Source of the DNA: SMAG-U1939 sp035763125
Lineage (GTDB): Bacteria > Chloroflexota > Ktedonobacteria > Ktedonobacterales > JADMIN01
Assembly (NCBI GenBank): GCA_035763125.1
Contig: DASUBU010000154.1
Location: 1 to 64,000 of the forward strand
Length of the DNA: 64,000 bases
Reading direction: 5' to 3'
Shown here in pieces: positions 1 through 8,309 of this stretch (the stretch's first letter is position 1; each line of letters begins with the position of its first letter). Under the pieces are notes generated by a model. The model saw only the letters and a program-made list of their open reading frames with translations. It ran no database searches and was not told the origin of the DNA. The position numbers and the translations under genes were made by a program.

Positions 1-576
1 TGCGCCGCTATCCGCCAGCCGCGCCAGCGAGCGGCGCCAATCCGCAAGGTTCGCGTCCGTGGTCTGCGACCACATCGTGCCAGCGTAGCAGGTGTCGGCG
101 CAGAAGAGCCCGCCGGTCTGTGTATCACGGAAGGTGACGTGGCCGGGCGAGTGACCCGGCGTGTGCCAGACTTCGAGCGCACGGCCGCCCAGATCAACCG
201 TGTCACCCTCGGCAAGCGTGCTGGTCGCCGGGGCTGCGCGGATCGGCCCGACGCCCTCCACGTCGTAATCGCTGCTCAGTCGCTCGGCTTCGGCGGTGTG
301 GATCAGCCGCTCGGCGAACTGGTACGAGCCGCCGACGTGGTCCCAGTGGCTATGCGTGCAGAGGTTGACGATGGGCTTGCCGGTCAGTGCACGGCAGGCA
401 GCCAGCACGTCGCCCAGCCCCATGCCGGAGTCTATGAGCGCGGCGCGCTCGGCGCCCTCGACCAGATAGAGGTTGACCACCGAGACGTCGTATTCCGGCA
501 CCACGCGGCCGATAGGATCCTGGAGCACCCAGATGCCCGGCCCAATCGAAGTCACCGTGAACCAATCACCACCCAT
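1..576 (-). CDS. MBL-fold metallo-hydrolase, C-terminus cut by window edge
   Basis: The first 192 residues of a metallo-beta-lactamase-fold hydrolase are present; the gene runs off the left edge. The diagnostic motif THSHWDHVGG (HxHxDH, dinuclear metal site) is followed by HTPGHSPGH and then a metal-ligand Asp in the stretch FCADTC. This is the glyoxalase II-like hydrolase layout. The ATG at 576 follows the Shine-Dalgarno-like GGAGGG by about 6 nt. The substrate cannot be read from the sequence. The family includes hydroxyacylglutathione hydrolases, lactonases and sulfur dioxygenases. The shorter open frame at 350-565 on the same strand is a shadow of this gene. Confidence 0.85.
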   Translation of the reverse strand, partial: MGGDWFTVTSIGPGIWVLQDPIGRVVPEYDVSVVNLYLVEGAERAALIDSGMGLGDVLAACRALTGKPIVNLCTHSHWDHVGGSYQFAERLIHTAEAERLSSDYDVEGVGPIRAAPATSTLAEGDTVDLGGRALEVWHTPGHSPGHVTFRDTQTGGLFCADTCYAGTMWSQTTDANLADWRRSLARLADSGA

Positions 577-631
577 CGGTACCCTCCGCTTCTCGCCGGG
601 ATATCGCTTGGTCGGCTACCATCGGGCCTCT

Positions 632-1051
632 TTAGAGAAAGCGCGTTGGCGTGACGCGAATCGCCTCGGAGTATGTGCGCCCCATCTGTTCTGGCGTCCA
701 CTTCAGTGCCTCCAGGCGCTGCGCATGCTTCTTGGAGTACGCGTCGAGCGCGGGCGTTACCTCGCCGTGCGGCAGCACCTCCGCCGTGCCCTCGATCACG
801 ATGGGGTCGGCGCCTCCGTGCGAGTCGTCCAGCGCCAGCGCTACCTGCGCGTTCTCGCGCAGATTACGAATCTTCTGGTTGGGCTTGCTAAAGATCAGGA
901 ACGTCTCGCCGTCCCAGAGGAACCATACCGCGGCAAGATGCGGCCGGCCGTCGGCACGAACGGTCGTCAGCCAGATCATAAGATCGCCGCGGAGCCGTTC
1001 GGCGATGTGGACGTCTCGCGGCTGCGAGAGATCGAGCGCTGCGCGCGGCAT
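632..1051 (-). CDS. PPOX-class / F420-dependent flavin-fold protein
   Basis: This 139-residue protein has the split beta-barrel pattern of the pyridoxamine 5'-phosphate oxidase superfamily. Visible segments are the N-terminal MIWLTTVRADGRPH strand pair, then VWFLWDGETFLIFSK and NVALALDD-like strands (written VALALDDS here). It most resembles the actinobacterial F420-binding PPOX group (TIGR03667-like), so the cofactor may be F420 or FMN. The open frame extends upstream, but the ATG at 1051 has a strong AAGGAGG 5 nt before it, so I start there. It is monocistronic and lies between two other minus-strand genes. The LLM-type F420 oxidoreductase at 21651 fits an F420-using organism. The substrate is unknown. 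Confidence 0.75.
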   Translation of the reverse strand: MPRAALDLSQPRDVHIAERLRGDLMIWLTTVRADGRPHLAAVWFLWDGETFLIFSKPNQKIRNLRENAQVALALDDSHGGADPIVIEGTAEVLPHGEVTPALDAYSKKHAQRLEALKWTPEQMGRTYSEAIRVTPTRFL

Positions 1052-1102
1052 ATTGCCTCCTTCTGTGCTTTCCGCAGGGAAGTGTAGCACAGCCACGGCG
1101 CT

Positions 1103-2416
1103 TTACTCCGCGGCTGTCGCCTGTAGGTCTGCCACATGGCTCATGACACCGAAGGACCCAAAGAGCCTCTCGGCGGCGATCCCGAGCCGGCGCAGGTAGT
1201 CACGCCCCGTCTCAGATGGAGCGAAGAGCCGCAGCGTCGGCGCCGCAGGGGAGGCGTAGGGGAGTTCGTTCTCGGTCAGCCTCAGTGGGCCACTCGGCGG
1301 GCCAACCGGCGGCAGCGGACGTATCGCGCTCGACGCCAGCAGGTCGGCGATCACGTCATGCGGCGCCAGTGCCGCCTCCGCGGCGAGCTGCGACTCCAGG
1401 TTCAGCCGCTGCCGCCAGCTCGCGAACAGCCCCGTGAGCGCCGGAGGCGGCTCCGGGATCGGCAGCTGCCAGACGCAGGCGTACTCTCGCCCAGCGCGCG
1501 CCAGCCGGACCAATGCGGACAGCCCGCGATCCAACGACCCTTCCAGCAGGCGAAGTGCCTGCAGATCGGTCATGGAGAAGAAGCTTTCCGGTAGAATGCC
1601 CGTCGCCGCGCCGAGATCCACTGCTTTACGCAGCATCGCATGCAGAGCGAGATTGCGATGGCCGGCATGGAGGTACTCGTAGACGCGCACGCGGTCGCGC
1701 TGCCAGGCACGCGCCTCAGCTTCAGCTTCAGGCTCGAGATAGACCCGCCCGCGCCCATGTGCCACGTCATCGCCTCCGCCCATCGCGGCGCGCGACAGAC
1801 GCAGGCCCGCCGCCAGCGCCTGTGGATCATACTCAGGCGTGCCGAGGCCGGAGGCCAGCAAGAAGCGCGCGACGTTATCCGCGTTGTCGTAGTCCAGCTG
1901 GCCGTTGAGCAGCGCGCCGCGTCCCGCACCCAGCAGCAGACTCGCCACCTCGTCCCAGTCGAGCCAGCTCAGGAATCTGTCGTGTACGTCCGCCGGCAGT
2001 GACGCGCGGACCGCTTGCAGCAGGTGCGCCGAGCGTTGTTCGTGGTCCATGCCCAGGCACTCGCGCATCAGCAGCTCGGTGAGATGCGAGAGCGGCCCAT
2101 GCCCGAGGTCGTGGGCCAGTGCGGCGGCATGCAGTGCGCGGTCGCGCGGGCGCGCAACGCGAGCCAGACCGTAGACGCCGATAGCGTGGTCCAGCCGCGA
2201 AGGAAATGGGTGGCCGAAGAGCAGCTCGCCAGGGACATCAGAGAGCGAGACGCCCGCCAGCCGGCGAAACAGCGGCGCGGCGAGCAGCGCGGCAGCCCAG
2301 GGCGCGACGCGCACATTGCCGTAGAGCGTGTCAGGCACGGCAAGCGGGCGGCCTCCGCGAGAGAGGCCGCCCGACTGTTGCCCGCGCTCAGGTACGCCGC
2401 TGGCTCCGCTCGTCAT
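1103..2416 (-). CDS. HD-domain phosphohydrolase (dGTPase/SAMHD1-like)
   Basis: A 437-residue HD-superfamily protein of the COG1078 type. The metal-binding motif is visible in AHDLGHGPLSH, with an earlier conserved His in RLDHAIGVYGLAR. The length and flanking helices match dNTP triphosphohydrolase-like proteins, so hydrolysis of dNTPs or a related phosphoester is likely; substrate specificity is inferred. The open frame could start at 2587, but the first 57 residues look non-coding. The ATG at 2416 overlaps the TGA of the upstream membrane-protein gene (ATGA), which indicates translational coupling and fixes the start. Confidence 0.8.
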   Translation of the reverse strand: MTSGASGVPERGQQSGGLSRGGRPLAVPDTLYGNVRVAPWAAALLAAPLFRRLAGVSLSDVPGELLFGHPFPSRLDHAIGVYGLARVARPRDRALHAAALAHDLGHGPLSHLTELLMRECLGMDHEQRSAHLLQAVRASLPADVHDRFLSWLDWDEVASLLLGAGRGALLNGQLDYDNADNVARFLLASGLGTPEYDPQALAAGLRLSRAAMGGGDDVAHGRGRVYLEPEAEAEARAWQRDRVRVYEYLHAGHRNLALHAMLRKAVDLGAATGILPESFFSMTDLQALRLLEGSLDRGLSALVRLARAGREYACVWQLPIPEPPPALTGLFASWRQRLNLESQLAAEAALAPHDVIADLLASSAIRPLPPVGPPSGPLRLTENELPYASPAAPTLRLFAPSETGRDYLRRLGIAAERLFGSFGVMSHVADLQATAAE

Positions 2417-2721
2417 GCGTGGGCCGCGCCACGGCTGTGGCCGCCGATGGCGAGTGCACCGCTGGCCCCGAAGAGCAGGACTGGCAGCGCCGGCAACCAC
2501 AGGAAGGCTACCAATACGAACACCCAGCGCCAGCTTCCGCGCAGCCGCATTGCCCGCAGGATAGCCGTGCAGATCGCTACCACCCAAGCCAGCAGCGCCA
2601 GAAGCACGAACATAGACGCAAGTCCCGCGTCTGCCAGCACGTCGTGCTGGCGCGGCAGAATCAGCACCGCGAAGACGACCAGATCGGCCGCTGCCAGTAC
2701 GAATGCCAAAACCTTACCCAT
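2413..2721 (-). CDS. Small three-helix membrane protein of unknown function
   Basis: About 102 residues with three hydrophobic segments: VLAFVLAAADLVVFAVLIL, MFVLLALLAWVVAICTAIL and WVFVLVAFLWLPALPVLL. No family was recognised. The ATG at 2721 follows GGAAGAG by about 6 nt; an alternative ATG lies at 2736. Its TGA overlaps the ATG of the HD phosphohydrolase, so the two form a tightly coupled pair. The two-gene order suggests a functional link, perhaps membrane tethering of the hydrolase, but nothing in the sequence proves this. Confidence 0.65.
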   Translation of the reverse strand: MGKVLAFVLAAADLVVFAVLILPRQHDVLADAGLASMFVLLALLAWVVAICTAILRAMRLRGSWRWVFVLVAFLWLPALPVLLFGASGALAIGGHSRGAAHA

Positions 2722-2859
2722 CGTGTTCTCTTCCATCCTCTCGAAGCGCGACGCTAGCGTAACAAATCCAGCGTCGTTCAGCAATCCGCTGCACCGGCAC
2801 TTATTTCCTCGCGCCCATCTCCAGATAGACGCCGCACCTCAGCGTTATCTCTGTATTCT

Positions 2860-2883
2860 TTGCCGGGTGACATGTTACGGCAA
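2860..2883. promoter_or_regulatory. Inverted repeat upstream of accC
   Basis: TTGCCG and CGGCAA form 6-nt arms separated by 12 nt in the region between the divergent membrane-protein gene and accC. It could be an operator. The arms are short and chance is not excluded. Confidence 0.3.
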
Positions 2884-2932
2884 CCATCCTCTCGCTGAAT
2901 AGGCTGGGCGCTCGCCGTGCGCAGCCGAGGCA

Positions 2933-2941
2933 TGGTATACT
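2933..2941 (+). promoter_or_regulatory. Extended -10 promoter for accC
   Basis: TGgTATACT is an extended -10 element about 125 nt before accC. There is no recognisable -35 hexamer 17 nt upstream. The same TG-N-TATAMT arrangement recurs before other genes of the window. Confidence 0.55.
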
Positions 2942-3065
2942 GTGTGCCGAATTGCGCGGGAAATTTGGTGTGTGCTGATGCGAGCGCCGCGCGTGTTGTG
3001 CGCCCGTCTGGCCGGCCGCAGCCCGCGAGCATCACAAAGCAAGAGCGCGAGGGGCTGCCGTCCGC

Positions 3066-4433
3066 ATGTCGAAACCGATTCAACGGGTGCTGGTCGCCAA
3101 CCGTGGCGAGATCGCGCTGCGCGTCATTCGCGCGTGCCGCGAGCTAGGGATCGAGACAGTGATCGCCTACTCTGAGGCCGATCGCAATGCGCTGCCCGTC
3201 AAGCTGGCCGACAAGAAGATTTGCATAGGCCCTGCCGCCAGCAGCAAGAGCTACCTGAGCATCCCTAATATCGTCAGTGCCGCGCTGCTCACCGGCTGCC
3301 AGGCAATCCACCCCGGCTACGGCTTCCTCTCCGAAAACGCCAGCTTCGCCGAGGTCTGCCGCGATGTGGGGCTGATCTTCATCGGGCCGCCGCCTGAAGC
3401 GATGGTGACGATGGGCGACAAGGTCGAAGCGCGGCAGGCGATGCGCCGCGCTGGCCTGCCTATGCTCTCGGGAACCGACATCCTCCGCTCGCTGGGTGAG
3501 GGCGAGGAGGCCGCCGCGCGGATCGGCTTCCCGCTGATGCTGAAGGCGGCGGCGGGTGGCGGTGGGCGCGGTATCCGGCTGGTGCGACGCCCTGAGGAGT
3601 TCGCACACGTCTTCACGACGGCCCAGAGCGAGGTGCGCGAGGCATTCAACGACGACGGCCTGTATGTCGAGAAGTATCTTGGCCGCGCGCGTCACGTGGA
3701 AGTGCAGGTGCTGTGCGACAATTACGGCCACGGCGTCTATCTGGGCGAGCGCAACTGCTCGGTGCAGCGCCGCCACCAGAAACTGCTGGAGGAGTCGCCC
3801 AGCGCCGGCCTGCCGGACCACATTCGCCACGAGATGGGCAGCCGTGCCATCGAGGCGGTGCTGGCGATCGGCTATCGCGGTGTCGGCACGCTCGAGTTCC
3901 TGGTGGATGAAGACAACAACTACTATTTCATGGAGATGAACACGCGCTTGCAGGTCGAGCATCCAGTGACGGAGATGGTAACGAGGGTAGACCTCGTACA
4001 GGAGCAGATCCGCGTGGCAAGCGGCGAGCCACTGGCGATTCGTCAGGAGCAGGTCGTGCTTTCCGGCCACGCCATCGAGTTTCGCATCACCGCCGAGGAT
4101 CCCGCGCACGACTTCCGGCCACAGACCGGCACTATCGAGGAGTATTTGCCGCCCAGCGGACCCGGCGTGCGGGTGGACTCGCACCTGTATCGCGGCTACG
4201 CCATCCCGCCGCACTACGACTCGCTGCTGGCGAAGCTGATCGTCTGGGCGCCATCGCGCGATGAGGCGATCGCACGCGGCCGCCGGGCGCTCGAAGAGTT
4301 TGTCTTGGAGGGCGTGCCGACCACCATTCCGTTCCATCTCCAACTGCTGGGCAATCCAATGTTCCAGCGCGGCGAGACGTACACCAACTTCCTGGCGGAG
4401 CACGGCGCGGAGCTCGCGCTCAAGGCACGCTAA
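3066..4433 (+). CDS. accC: Biotin carboxylase, acetyl-CoA carboxylase subunit
   Basis: A 455-residue biotin carboxylase that makes carboxybiotin on the BCCP carrier using ATP and bicarbonate, the first half-reaction of acetyl-CoA carboxylase. The N-terminal domain begins VLVANRGEIALRVIRACRELG. The ATP-grasp glycine loop is AAAGGGGRGIR, followed by EKYLGRARHVEVQVL and the metal/ATP motif FLEMNTRLQVEHPVTE (written YYFMEMNTRLQVEHP here). The length is typical of stand-alone AccC (about 450). The start has a GAGGGG upstream. It heads accC-fabF-accB, all on one strand with short gaps, so carboxylation and condensation are likely co-expressed. Methylcrotonyl- or propionyl-CoA carboxylase subunits are longer, which argues against them. 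Confidence 0.93.
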   Translation: MSKPIQRVLVANRGEIALRVIRACRELGIETVIAYSEADRNALPVKLADKKICIGPAASSKSYLSIPNIVSAALLTGCQAIHPGYGFLSENASFAEVCRDVGLIFIGPPPEAMVTMGDKVEARQAMRRAGLPMLSGTDILRSLGEGEEAAARIGFPLMLKAAAGGGGRGIRLVRRPEEFAHVFTTAQSEVREAFNDDGLYVEKYLGRARHVEVQVLCDNYGHGVYLGERNCSVQRRHQKLLEESPSAGLPDHIRHEMGSRAIEAVLAIGYRGVGTLEFLVDEDNNYYFMEMNTRLQVEHPVTEMVTRVDLVQEQIRVASGEPLAIRQEQVVLSGHAIEFRITAEDPAHDFRPQTGTIEEYLPPSGPGVRVDSHLYRGYAIPPHYDSLLAKLIVWAPSRDEAIARGRRALEEFVLEGVPTTIPFHLQLLGNPMFQRGETYTNFLAEHGAELALKAR

Positions 4434-4504
4434 GGTGCCTGCGGGGGCACGCTGGCGCGCGCCCTCGCCTTCCGGCAGACATTCCCACGCATGAGGTGCC
4501 ACCC

Positions 4505-5749
4505 ATGAGCAAACGCGTCGTGATCACCGGTCTGGGGCTGGTGACGCCCCTCGGCAACGATACCGCCGCCACCTGGCAGGCGCTCTGCGAGGGCCGCTCG
4601 GGCATCGCGACCATCACCAAATTCGATGCCTCCACACAGGACGTCCGCATCGCCGGTGAGGTCAAGGGCTTCGACGCCACACCCTATATGGACCGCAAGG
4701 AGATTCGCCGCAACGACTGCTTCGTGCAGTATGCGGTAGCTGCCGCAAAGCAGGCGTTGGCCGACGCGGAGCTGACGATTGACGAGCAGCTCGCAGACGA
4801 AACCGGCGTCATCATCGGCTCGGGGATCGGCGGGCTGGAGAGCTGCCACGAGCAGTTCAAGATTCTCTTCGACCGTGGCCCCGACCGCGTCAGCCCGTTC
4901 TTCATCACACAATTCATCACCGATATTGCGGCCGGTTATGTCTCGATGCAGATCAACGCGCGCGGCCCCAACTTCGCCACCGTCTCGGCCTGCGCCACGG
5001 GCGCCAACGCGATTGGCGAGGCGGCTGAGATGATCCGCCGCGGCGACGCGCTGGCGATGGTGGCCGGCGGCTCGGAATGCGGTATCACGCCGATGGGCAT
5101 CGCCAGCTTTGCCCAGATGCACGCGCTCTCGCGCCGCAACGACGACCCAGCGGGCGCCAGCCGCCCGTTCGAGAAGAACCGCGATGGCTTCGTGGTCGCA
5201 GAGGGCGCCGGAGTGGTGCTGCTGGAGGAGCTAGAGCACGCCAGGGCGCGCGGCGCGCGCATCTACGCCGAGGTGATCGGCTACGCCTCCACCGCCGACG
5301 CGCACCACATCACCGAGCCAGCCCCTGGCGGCGCCGGACTCGTGCGAGCAATGCGCCGCGCGATGACCAAAGCCAGCGTCAATCCCGAGCAGATCGGCTA
5401 TATCAACGCCCACGGCACCTCGACCGCCTACAATGACCGCGACGAGACCGCCGCGATCAAGACGGTTCTGGGCGACCAGGCGTATCATGTGCCCGTCAGC
5501 TCGACTAAATCCATGACCGGGCACTGCCTGGGCGCCGCGGGCGGCATCGAGGCGGCCTTCACCGCGCTGGCGCTTCACCACGGCGTGCTGCCGCCGACCA
5601 TCAATTACGAGGAGCCTGACCCCGACCTGGATCTCGACTACGTGCCCAACGAGGCGCGCGAGGCGAAGCTCGACTACGCGCTTTCGAACTCCATGGGCTT
5701 CGGCGGCCACAACGCGGTGTTGGTGATGAAACGATACATCGGCGACTAA
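4505..5749 (+). CDS. fabF: Beta-ketoacyl-ACP synthase II
   Basis: A 414-residue KAS II that condenses malonyl-ACP with an acyl-ACP in fatty-acid elongation. The nucleophile is C163 in VSACATGANAIGEA. The two catalytic histidines sit in NAHGTSTAYND and KSMTGHCLGAAGG. This is the Cys-His-His triad of FabF/FabB, not the Cys-His-Asn of FabH. An in-frame GTG lies 9 nt upstream, but the ATG at 4505 has GAGG at 8 nt spacing and gives the usual MSKRVVITGLG start. It lies between accC and accB, an unusual placement that separates the two carboxylase subunit genes. Confidence 0.94.
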   Translation: MSKRVVITGLGLVTPLGNDTAATWQALCEGRSGIATITKFDASTQDVRIAGEVKGFDATPYMDRKEIRRNDCFVQYAVAAAKQALADAELTIDEQLADETGVIIGSGIGGLESCHEQFKILFDRGPDRVSPFFITQFITDIAAGYVSMQINARGPNFATVSACATGANAIGEAAEMIRRGDALAMVAGGSECGITPMGIASFAQMHALSRRNDDPAGASRPFEKNRDGFVVAEGAGVVLLEELEHARARGARIYAEVIGYASTADAHHITEPAPGGAGLVRAMRRAMTKASVNPEQIGYINAHGTSTAYNDRDETAAIKTVLGDQAYHVPVSSTKSMTGHCLGAAGGIEAAFTALALHHGVLPPTINYEEPDPDLDLDYVPNEAREAKLDYALSNSMGFGGHNAVLVMKRYIGD

Positions 5750-5802
5750 ACGACGAAGTAACCAAGCGCTATGCGGACGAGGGGTAAGGGGAAGGTGCGG
5801 GC

Positions 5803-6267
5803 ATGACCGAACGACAACTGCTGGTCAGTCGCGTCAAGGCGCTGATCGAGGCGCTGGAGGGCAGCGACATCGCGGAGCTGGACCTCACTGAAGGCGGCAC
5901 GCGCATTCTCGTGCGGCGGCGACTCGACGGCGTGACAGTGCAGGTCGCGACGCCCTCCTACCAGGCCCGCGCGAAACGCGCGACCTCTCCGCGCACCCCT
6001 CAGACGGAGGAGCCTGCTGCCGAACGCGGCGTGGCGGTGGTCGCCCCGCTCACCGGCATGTTCTACTCGCGGCCCTCGCCCAGCTCGGAGTCGTTCGTGC
6101 AGCTCGGCGAGACCATCCAGCCAGGGCAGGTCATCTGCATCGTCGAGGCGATGAAGGTCTTCAACGAGATCAAATCTGAGGTCAGCGGCACTGTGATCGC
6201 CATCGTCCCTAAGGATGGCGATCTGGTGCAGAAAGGCGACGCCCTCATCCGTGTCAAACCCGTCTGA
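5803..6267 (+). CDS. accB: Biotin carboxyl carrier protein
   Basis: A 154-residue BCCP. The N-terminal part is a charged helix, the middle is an Ala/Pro/Thr-rich linker, and the C-terminal 80 residues form the biotinyl domain. The biotin-acceptor motif reads EAMKVFNEI, with K118 the lysine to be biotinylated; most BCCPs have EAMKLMNE. The thumb-type sequence MFYSRPSPSSESFV precedes it. It carries CO2 between AccC and the carboxyltransferase. No accA or accD lies in the window. The end overlaps the putative start of the downstream membrane protein. Confidence 0.93.
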   Translation: MTERQLLVSRVKALIEALEGSDIAELDLTEGGTRILVRRRLDGVTVQVATPSYQARAKRATSPRTPQTEEPAAERGVAVVAPLTGMFYSRPSPSSESFVQLGETIQPGQVICIVEAMKVFNEIKSEVSGTVIAIVPKDGDLVQKGDALIRVKPV

Positions 6268-7969
6268 GCTGCTAGAGACGCTCGCTCGGCGGGGACGCGT
6301 AGCGCGTGGGCATACACGCGCGGGCGTCGTCGCAAAGGCCGGCCTGCTCGCCGGGCGCCTCTTGGCGTTTCTGCGCTCGCCGCGCGGGCAATGCGCCGCG
6401 GCCTGGGGGGTCGTGCTGCTGGCGGTCGCATTCGAGATCGTCGTCGTGGGCCAGCGGGCACTGGTACGTTACCAATCCTACTCCGCCGATGCCTTCGACC
6501 TGGGCAACATGGATCAGGCGGTCTGGAACACGCTGCACGGCCACCCCTTCCGCTTCACCAATCGCGGCCTGGACTGGCAGGGTCCGCCGACGCGGCTCGG
6601 CTTTCACGTCGAGCCAATCCTGTTACTGATCGCGCCGCTCTACCTGCTCCACGCCGGACCCGAGACGCTGATCGTGTTGCAGACGGGTGCGCTGGCATTG
6701 GGCGCTGTGCCGCTCTTCGCGCTGGCGCTGCGTCACCTGCCAGCGCACCCGTGGGTGGCCGCGGCGCTCGCCGGCGCCTATCTGGCGACGCCGGCCCTGC
6801 TAGGCGCGGCGCTGTGGGACTTCCACCCTATCACGCTGGCCACTCCGCTGCTGGTGGCGGCGCTGTGGGCACTGGACACGCGCCGCTACGGCTGGTTCGT
6901 CGTTGCCGCCGCGCTGGCCGCGCTAACCAAAGAGGATGTCGCGCTCTCGCTGATTCCGCTCGGCGTCTACCTGGCGGTGTGGCAGGGGAAACCCCGGCTC
7001 GGCTGGGGTGTTGCGCTGGCGGCATTCGGTTGGACGGCGCTCTGCTTTCTCGTCATCCTGCCGCACTTCAACGACGGCGCGAGCGGAGGCAACAACTACT
7101 GGTATCGCTATGCATGGGCGGGCGACACGCCTGGCGCGGCCATTGCCAACGTGCTGACGCATCCCTGGCTGCCGTTTCAGTACGTGCTTGACAGCGCCGA
7201 GCGGCGCGGCTACCTTGCGCTGCTGCTGCGCATAGGAGGCGGCTTTGGGCTACTCGCACCGGCGCTGTGGCTGTGCGCGCTGCCAGAGCTGGCGGTCAAC
7301 GTCCTCAGCACGCATTTCGAACAGTACAGCGGCTTCTATCAGTACAACGCGATGCTGGGGGCATATCTGCCGGTTGCCGCGGTCTTCGGCGTCGCCGCGC
7401 TCTATCGCGCACATGGCGAGGCGAGCATCGCGCACGGCCGTACCCCATCGCGTCCGCGTCTGCCCGCCCGCCTGGTCGCCTGGCTCAACAGTGTCGCCGC
7501 TCGCTGGCGCGGCCTGCTCGCGCGGATCCCCGTTCCTTCGCGCTGGATCGCCCCATTCGTGATCGCCTGGCTGCTGCTCACGAGCGTGTGGAATCTCGGC
7601 GCGCTCAATCCGCGCCTGCAGGCGTTCTGGAACGCTGGCGCGCGCCCCGCGCCCCATCAGACGCAGATCAATGCGCTGCTCGCCAGCGTGCCGCCGGCGG
7701 CCACGGTCGCCGCGACCGATACGCTTAATCCTCACCTGAGCGACCGCTACACGATCTACCTGCTGCCCGATCCGCAATCCTACACGGCCGAGTACGCCGC
7801 CTTCGACATCCCGCACGCCGCGGAGCAATTCCAGTCCGCCGATCAGCGCATCCTCGACACCATGCTCGCCTCGGGCCGCTATGCGGTTGTCGGCCGCGTG
7901 GAATCGGTTGTCCTGCTGCACCGCACCGGCCCGCCGCTCACGCCGCCGGCCGTCGGCCCCGCCAGCTAA
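6251..7969 (+). CDS. DUF2079 multi-pass membrane protein
   Basis: About 572 residues with some ten hydrophobic segments. The characteristic early sequence is YSADAFDLGNMDQAVWNTLHGHPF, typical of the DUF2079 family (COG3463), which is thought to have a GT-C glycosyltransferase-like fold. The acidic loop FDLGNMDQ is the conserved candidate active-site region. The catalytic role is unproven. The start is uncertain: I use the GTG at 6251, which overlaps the end of accB by 17 nt. An ORF start further upstream at 6215 would overlap accB more deeply. It may be co-transcribed with accC-fabF-accB, but nothing connects it functionally to fatty-acid synthesis. Confidence 0.75.
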   Translation: MSNPSELLETLARRGRVARGHTRAGVVAKAGLLAGRLLAFLRSPRGQCAAAWGVVLLAVAFEIVVVGQRALVRYQSYSADAFDLGNMDQAVWNTLHGHPFRFTNRGLDWQGPPTRLGFHVEPILLLIAPLYLLHAGPETLIVLQTGALALGAVPLFALALRHLPAHPWVAAALAGAYLATPALLGAALWDFHPITLATPLLVAALWALDTRRYGWFVVAAALAALTKEDVALSLIPLGVYLAVWQGKPRLGWGVALAAFGWTALCFLVILPHFNDGASGGNNYWYRYAWAGDTPGAAIANVLTHPWLPFQYVLDSAERRGYLALLLRIGGGFGLLAPALWLCALPELAVNVLSTHFEQYSGFYQYNAMLGAYLPVAAVFGVAALYRAHGEASIAHGRTPSRPRLPARLVAWLNSVAARWRGLLARIPVPSRWIAPFVIAWLLLTSVWNLGALNPRLQAFWNAGARPAPHQTQINALLASVPPAATVAATDTLNPHLSDRYTIYLLPDPQSYTAEYAAFDIPHAAEQFQSADQRILDTMLASGRYAVVGRVESVVLLHRTGPPLTPPAVGPAS

Positions 7970-8038
7970 TCGGCGGGCGCTGGCGGCTTCGGGATCAGGC
8001 GGATGAGGCCGCGCAACGCGCGATCGAAGGCTCCGGCG

Positions 8039-8272
8039 TCAAGGGAAATGCGCCAGTTCCCGCGCGTGCGCGATCTCGTTGGCGCGCATCGGCCGTACAT
8101 GGCTGGCGGGCAGCGTCAGCACGGCGACGGCGTCTCCGCCAAGGGTCAGGAATTCGACGGTGTGTCCCGCGCCTCGCATATGGACCATCACCACCGCGCC
8201 GATGTCACCGCCGCGCAGCCCATAGTCAGTCATGGCCACGGTGAGCACAATTCGAGCGAGATCTTCGATCAT
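8039..8272 (-). CDS. DUF4926-like small protein
   Basis: A 77-residue protein that matches the DUF4926 pattern: an N-terminal VVLT-like strand, GLRGGDIGAVV (the G-x-x-x-GDxGxVV turn), then a strand with EFLTLGG and a final AVLTLPASHVRPM. Members are small beta-barrel proteins of unknown function, often beside other small genes, sometimes in toxin-antitoxin-like pairs. It lies 37 nt downstream of the epoxide hydrolase on the same strand. The open frame extends to 8326 inside the hydrolase gene; the ATG at 8272 is the natural start. Confidence 0.6.
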   Translation of the reverse strand: MIEDLARIVLTVAMTDYGLRGGDIGAVVMVHMRGAGHTVEFLTLGGDAVAVLTLPASHVRPMRANEIAHARELAHFP

Positions 8273-8309
8273 CGCGTGGCCCCGCAGGGCGCATGGCAGA
8301 ACGTGCCGA

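Noticed and set aside
7966..8100. Short minus-strand frame (about 44 residues, ATG at 8100) overlapping the DUF2079 stop and DUF4926-like gene
   Set aside because: It lacks a ribosome site and runs inside two better genes; the residues have no known pattern.
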